A stretch of 19,966 bases of DNA, from positions 1-19,966 of the forward strand of contig DATBMY010000030.1 of NCBI GenBank assembly GCA_036554605.1. The letters are read 5' to 3'. Below, in pieces: positions 17,436-19,966 of the stretch. The first letter of the stretch is position 1; every line of letters starts with the position of its first letter. The notes below the pieces were generated by a model. The model was not told the DNA's origin, did no database searches, and saw only the letters and a list, made by a program, of their open reading frames with translations. The DNA is from DATBMY01 sp036554605. GTDB taxonomy: Bacteria > Acidobacteriota > Blastocatellia > UBA7656. A program made the position numbers and the translations under genes.

Positions 17436-18479
17436 CTAAGGCGCGCCCAAATTCCTCCCCGATGCGGCAACGCGCACGCTGTTTTTGCTTAACTGCTTCG
17501 CCTCGTACATGGCCGCATCGGCCAGTTCTATGAGCTTTTCGGCCTCGTGAGCGTGCTCGGGAAAACTCGCCACGCCAAAGCTCGCCGTCAAGTAAATGTC
17601 GGCGCCCACCCCGCCGTTGAACCGGTGCGAGGAGAGGCGGTTGCGCACGCGCTCGGCCATCTGAACGGCGCGTCGAGCCGATGTCTCCGGGAGCATCAAA
17701 ACGAACTCGTCGCCCCCGTAGCGGGCAACGAAATCAGACTCGCGCACCGACATGGATATAACCTGCGCTACTTCGGTCAGCGTGCAGCTCCCGGCTCTGT
17801 GCCCGTAAGCGTCATTAACTAACTTGAACCCGTCGAGGTCCATAAAGACCACTGACACTGATGAGCCATACCTGCGCGCGCGCCGGATCTCGTTATCGAG
17901 CGTCTGGTAGAGATAGCGCACGTTGTAAAGGCGCGTCAGATCATCAACCAGCGTTTGCCGAGTCGCATTGTGATACTCTATCGCATTGGCGAGCGCGCTC
18001 GCCAGAGACCGGCATATCAATTCTACTCTTTCAATCTCCTCGGATGCGAACCGGCCTTCGGCCGCACCGCCCTCGCCCGACCCGCGGCGCAACGCCTGCA
18101 ACGCGCCTATAAGCCGCCCCCTGGAGACAAGAGGCACGCACAACTGAACCGGCCCGTCTTCGCCGGCCCGGCCCGGCTGCTCCCCTTCTTCGGCGTTTAT
18201 CGTCAAACGCTCTTTGGCCGCGCGGGCAAGCGGGGTCCGGCTCGATTCCAGATCGACGAACGGGCCGTCGGGCAAAGCGCTTGCGTTTATGGCGCGCACC
18301 AGCTCCAGGCGCTCGGCCTGGTCCTCTTTCATAAACAGCGCCCAGGAGTGTGCTTCGACAAGCTTAGGCAGCACCTCCATCGCAAGCGCGATTATTTCGC
18401 CGGCGTCCAGCGACTCGTGCAATCGCTCGGCGGCCTCAAAGACCGAATTCGTCAAACCTTCTTGCATCTGCATTATCAT
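17436..18479 (-). CDS. GAF-GGDEF cyclic dinucleotide synthase, probable Hypr (cGAMP-type) variant
   Basis: Residues about 15-170 resemble a GAF sensor domain. The GGDEF domain follows from about 178 (DDLTRLYNVRYL). It has the metal-binding FMDLDGFKLVND (212-223) and an intact catalytic GGDEF (255-259). RESD (246-249), exactly five residues before it, is an RxxD product-inhibition site. The helix after NDAYGH reads RAGSCTL: Ser231 stands where canonical diguanylate cyclases have Asp (PleD Asp344, which contacts guanine). This Asp-to-Ser change is the known mark of Hypr enzymes such as Geobacter GacA and Bdellovibrio Bd0367, which can make 3',3'-cGAMP. No signal peptide or membrane segment is seen, so it is cytoplasmic. 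Start is uncertain: three Mets lie in the first five codons and none has a good Shine-Dalgarno sequence. Confidence 0.93.
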   Translation of the reverse strand: MIMQMQEGLTNSVFEAAERLHESLDAGEIIALAMEVLPKLVEAHSWALFMKEDQAERLELVRAINASALPDGPFVDLESSRTPLARAAKERLTINAEEGEQPGRAGEDGPVQLCVPLVSRGRLIGALQALRRGSGEGGAAEGRFASEEIERVELICRSLASALANAIEYHNATRQTLVDDLTRLYNVRYLYQTLDNEIRRARRYGSSVSVVFMDLDGFKLVNDAYGHRAGSCTLTEVAQVISMSVRESDFVARYGGDEFVLMLPETSARRAVQMAERVRNRLSSHRFNGGVGADIYLTASFGVASFPEHAHEAEKLIELADAAMYEAKQLSKNSVRVAASGRNLGAP

Positions 18480-18930
18480 TTGCCACGCGCGGGGCCGGCT
18501 AATGGTCTATCCCCTGGTGTGAGGCAGGATCAAAGCCACCTGGCGGCGCCCACAAGCCTGTATCCACGAGAAACGAGCAGAGCAAGAGTATCAAAGGGAG
18601 GACGCTTTATACATTTAGCAGGGGGCGGTCGAAAAACGATATTAATTAGACCGGTTCTTTTGACCGGCGCTTCAAATCCCGCGATCGCCGGCCCTGTCCT
18701 TACTATATAAGTCGCCGGGCCCCCGCTCAGTCAGCCCTCAATCTACTGAAACTCTTTGAAAATGAAATCTAGCATGGTGACATATAAGGCGCAAGAACAT
18801 TTCAATTCAAAGTCAATAACTTAAGACCAAACTATTCATCCAGGCGGCGAGCGTTGCGGCCATAACGCGGCCGAGTTTGATAAGCCCGGTTTCGGCGTGG
18901 TAGAATCGGCCTGAAAAGGGAGGTAATTGA
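18480..18930. other. 450-bp intergenic region between the divergent GGDEF and aminotransferase units
   Basis: No recognisable gene is seen. The region must hold the minus-strand promoter of the GGDEF-mre operon. TATAAA-like and TTGATA-like boxes occur, but no pair is convincing. It also holds the plus-strand promoter at 18877-18906. A small inverted repeat CCGGT/ACCGG lies at 18651-18667. GATCGCCGGCCCTGTC (18683-18698) repeats, in opposite orientation, a 16-mer from the intergenic region before the RNase gene (8729-8744). The part from 18700 to 18840 is clearly AT-richer than its surroundings. Confidence 0.5.
18877..18906 (+). promoter_or_regulatory. sigma-70-type promoter for the small ORF and aminotransferase
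   Basis: TTGATA (18877-18882) and TAGAAT (18901-18906) are separated by 18 bp; each box has five of six consensus bases. A start near 18913 would leave a very short leader before the small ORF, whose Shine-Dalgarno sequence lies at 18918-18923. Confidence 0.55.
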
Positions 18931-18993
18931 ATGGTCAACTTGAATCTCAACCGCTCCCCCGTCGTTTCGCGCAGGGACCTTTTCGCAGATTAA
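18931..18993 (+). CDS. 20-codon small ORF, possible leader peptide before the aminotransferase gene
   Basis: A strong GGGAGG (18918-18923) sits 7 bp before an ATG, which opens a 20-codon frame, MVNLNLNRSPVVSRRDLFAD, ending in TAA. The promoter at 18877-18906 points directly at it, and the aminotransferase starts 73 bp after its stop. The placement is that of a leader peptide or regulatory upstream ORF. There is no run of a single amino acid that would point to classical attenuation. The peptide is not one I recognise. Support is the fit of promoter, Shine-Dalgarno sequence and start; conservation cannot be seen from one sequence. Confidence 0.4.
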   Translation: MVNLNLNRSPVVSRRDLFAD

Positions 18994-19028
18994 CCCTCCG
19001 CACGAAGATTGCCGCACGCGCCCCGGCC

Positions 19029-19040
19029 ATTTCTAGAAAT
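19029..19040. repeat. 12-bp perfect palindrome ahead of the aminotransferase gene
   Basis: ATTTCTAGAAAT lies between the small ORF and the aminotransferase start, followed by TCGCTTTTTATC. As DNA it could bind a dimeric regulator. As RNA the stem would be only four A-U pairs, too weak for a terminator. A 7-bp direct repeat CCGCACG (18998-19004 and 19012-19018) lies just upstream. Confidence 0.35.
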
Positions 19041-19057
19041 TCGCTTTTTATCTAATC

Positions 19058-19062
19058 GGAGG
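19058..19062 (+). promoter_or_regulatory. Shine-Dalgarno sequence of the aminotransferase gene
   Basis: A full GGAGG lies 4 bp before the ATG at 19067 and decides the start of this gene. Confidence 0.8.
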
Positions 19063-19066
19063 TTTT

Positions 19067-19966
19067 ATGCAGACTTTAACCAAAACCAAGCTGCCCGAAA
19101 TAAAGACCGCCCTGCCCGGCCCGAAGGCAAAAGAGTTCCTTGACCGCGATGCAAGATTCATATCGCCAAGCTATACGCGCAGCTACCCGCTCGTCGCAAG
19201 GCGCGGGCAGGGCGCGATAATAGAAGATGTTGACGGCAACACTTTCCTAGATTTCAACGCCGGTGTGGCCGTGGCCGCGCTCGGACATGCCCACCCGGAA
19301 ATCACCAGGGTCATCACGCGCCAGGCCGAAGAGTTCACCCACATTTCAGGTACCGATTATTACTATCCGCACCAGACCGAGCTGGCCGAAAAGTTGATCG
19401 GGATTACGCCGGGCGATTTTCCCAAGCGCGTCCATTACGGCAACTCGGGAGCCGAAGCGATGGAGGCCGCGCTCAAGGCCGTGATATATACGACCGGCCG
19501 GCAGAAGTTTATAGCGTTTCGAGGCGCGTTTCACGGTCGCACCTTCGGCACGCTTTCGCTTACGGCCTCAAAGGCCGCGCAGCGCCGCGGCTTCGGCCCG
19601 CAGGCGCTCGACGTCACTCACGTGCCTTTTGCAAACCCGGTCCGCTTCCCGCTCGAACGCCGCGACGCCGAAACCGTAGGCCGCCGCGTAATACGCTATA
19701 TCGAAGAGACCGTCTTTCGCACAACGGTCCCCCCCGAAGACTGCGCCGCGATTATCGTAGAGCCGGTCCAGGGAGAAGGCGGCTACGTCGTGCCGCAGGA
19801 AGATTTCATTCCTGGGCTGCGCCGTATTTGCGACGAGCACGGCATCATGCTTATTGTCGATGAAGTGCAATCGGGCGTGGGGCGCACGGGAAAGATGTGG
19901 GCCATCGAGCATTGGGGCGTCGCGCCCGACATCATATGCATGGCCAAGGCGATTGGCGGAGGCATA
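19067..19966 (+). CDS. class III PLP-dependent aminotransferase (acetylornithine/4-aminobutyrate type), 3' end outside window
   Basis: The frame runs from ATG 19067 to the last base without a stop, giving the first 300 residues of a protein of probably 430-460. The N-terminus (LPGPKAKEFLDRDARFISPS, then TRSYPLVARRGQG) and DVDGNTFLDFNAGVAVAALGHAHP are typical of the GabT/acetylornithine aminotransferase family, closest in style to the subgroup that includes archaeal ornithine aminotransferases and amino-acid racemases. The PLP site is visible: NSGAEAMEAALK binds the phosphate, FHGRT stacks on the ring, and IVDEVQSGVGRTG carries Asp265 for the pyridine nitrogen. Lys294 in MAKAIGGG is 29 residues after that Asp, the spacing of Asp239 and Lys268 in E. 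coli GabT, so the Schiff-base Lys is present. The exact substrate cannot be fixed from this part. A strong promoter and Shine-Dalgarno sequence suggest good expression. Confidence 0.93.
   Translation, partial: MQTLTKTKLPEIKTALPGPKAKEFLDRDARFISPSYTRSYPLVARRGQGAIIEDVDGNTFLDFNAGVAVAALGHAHPEITRVITRQAEEFTHISGTDYYYPHQTELAEKLIGITPGDFPKRVHYGNSGAEAMEAALKAVIYTTGRQKFIAFRGAFHGRTFGTLSLTASKAAQRRGFGPQALDVTHVPFANPVRFPLERRDAETVGRRVIRYIEETVFRTTVPPEDCAAIIVEPVQGEGGYVVPQEDFIPGLRRICDEHGIMLIVDEVQSGVGRTGKMWAIEHWGVAPDIICMAKAIGGGI

Noticed and set aside
18681..18688. GCGATCGC octamer resembling the cyanobacterial HIP1 palindrome
   Set aside because: One isolated copy in GC-rich DNA; nothing else in the window suggests a cyanobacterium or HIP1 enrichment.
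17955..18710. 251-codon plus-strand open frame across the GGDEF start and upstream region
   Set aside because: Mostly antisense to the GAF-GGDEF gene; the part beyond it has no supporting features or ribosome binding site.
18762..18824. 20-codon plus-strand frame (MKSSMVTYKAQEH...) in the AT-rich intergenic part
   Set aside because: No ribosome binding site or promoter ahead of it, unlike the small ORF at 18931.
18480..19066. A GEMM-type cyclic dinucleotide riboswitch next to the GGDEF gene or aminotransferase
   Set aside because: None of the conserved GEMM-I segments could be found in either orientation.

Overview
The window reads as a GC-rich bacterial chromosome segment. The best guess is Acidobacteriota, of the Blastocatellia/Pyrinomonadales kind. 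That assignment is inference, from the overall look of the proteins, the fused TIGR03960/DUF2344 radical SAM protein, an S1-interrupted RNase E/G and a Hypr-like GGDEF protein. No rRNA or tRNA is present to confirm it. There are no insertion sequences, prophage genes or CRISPR arrays. Apart from one pseudoenzyme-like hydrolase, every protein-coding gene looks intact, so this is core rather than accessory DNA.

Layout. Bases 1-2538 hold a partial alpha/beta-hydrolase-fold protein (+) that converges on an ArnT/PMT-type membrane glycosyltransferase (-). Divergent from the latter, 2655-5432 (+) carries a Gfo/Idh/MocA oxidoreductase and a secreted M61-type peptidase with a PDZ domain, closed by a strong GC hairpin at 5481-5501. 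From 18479 down to 5524 everything lies on the minus strand in one long colinear block: a GAF-GGDEF cyclic-dinucleotide synthase, mreB, mreC, mreD, mrdA (PBP2), rodA, a fused B12-binding/radical SAM protein, and an RNase E/G. From about 18877 rightwards the direction changes: a good promoter, a 20-codon small ORF with a strong Shine-Dalgarno sequence, and a class III aminotransferase that runs off the window.

How the genes work together. mreBCD-mrdA-rodA encode the elongasome: an actin-like scaffold, its membrane linkers, and the SEDS polymerase/transpeptidase pair that builds lateral peptidoglycan. The same order followed by the TIGR03960/DUF2344 protein and RNase E/G is an old arrangement known from other phyla, where rplU-rpmA often follows; here rplU-rpmA is absent. 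A GGDEF gene at the head links cell-shape genes to cyclic dinucleotide signalling.

Most notable observations. (1) The GGDEF enzyme has Ser at the guanine-recognition position where canonical diguanylate cyclases have Asp, the hallmark of Hypr enzymes that make 3',3'-cGAMP. (2) The RNase E/G has about 460 disordered residues inserted inside its S1 domain, with three copies of a short FExVxDE motif. (3) The mreB/mreC and mreC/mreD gaps each hold an inverted repeat built from degenerate 7-bp units right at the upstream stop codon. (4) The hydrolase lacks its nucleophile Ser. (5) A well-formed 20-codon ORF precedes the aminotransferase.
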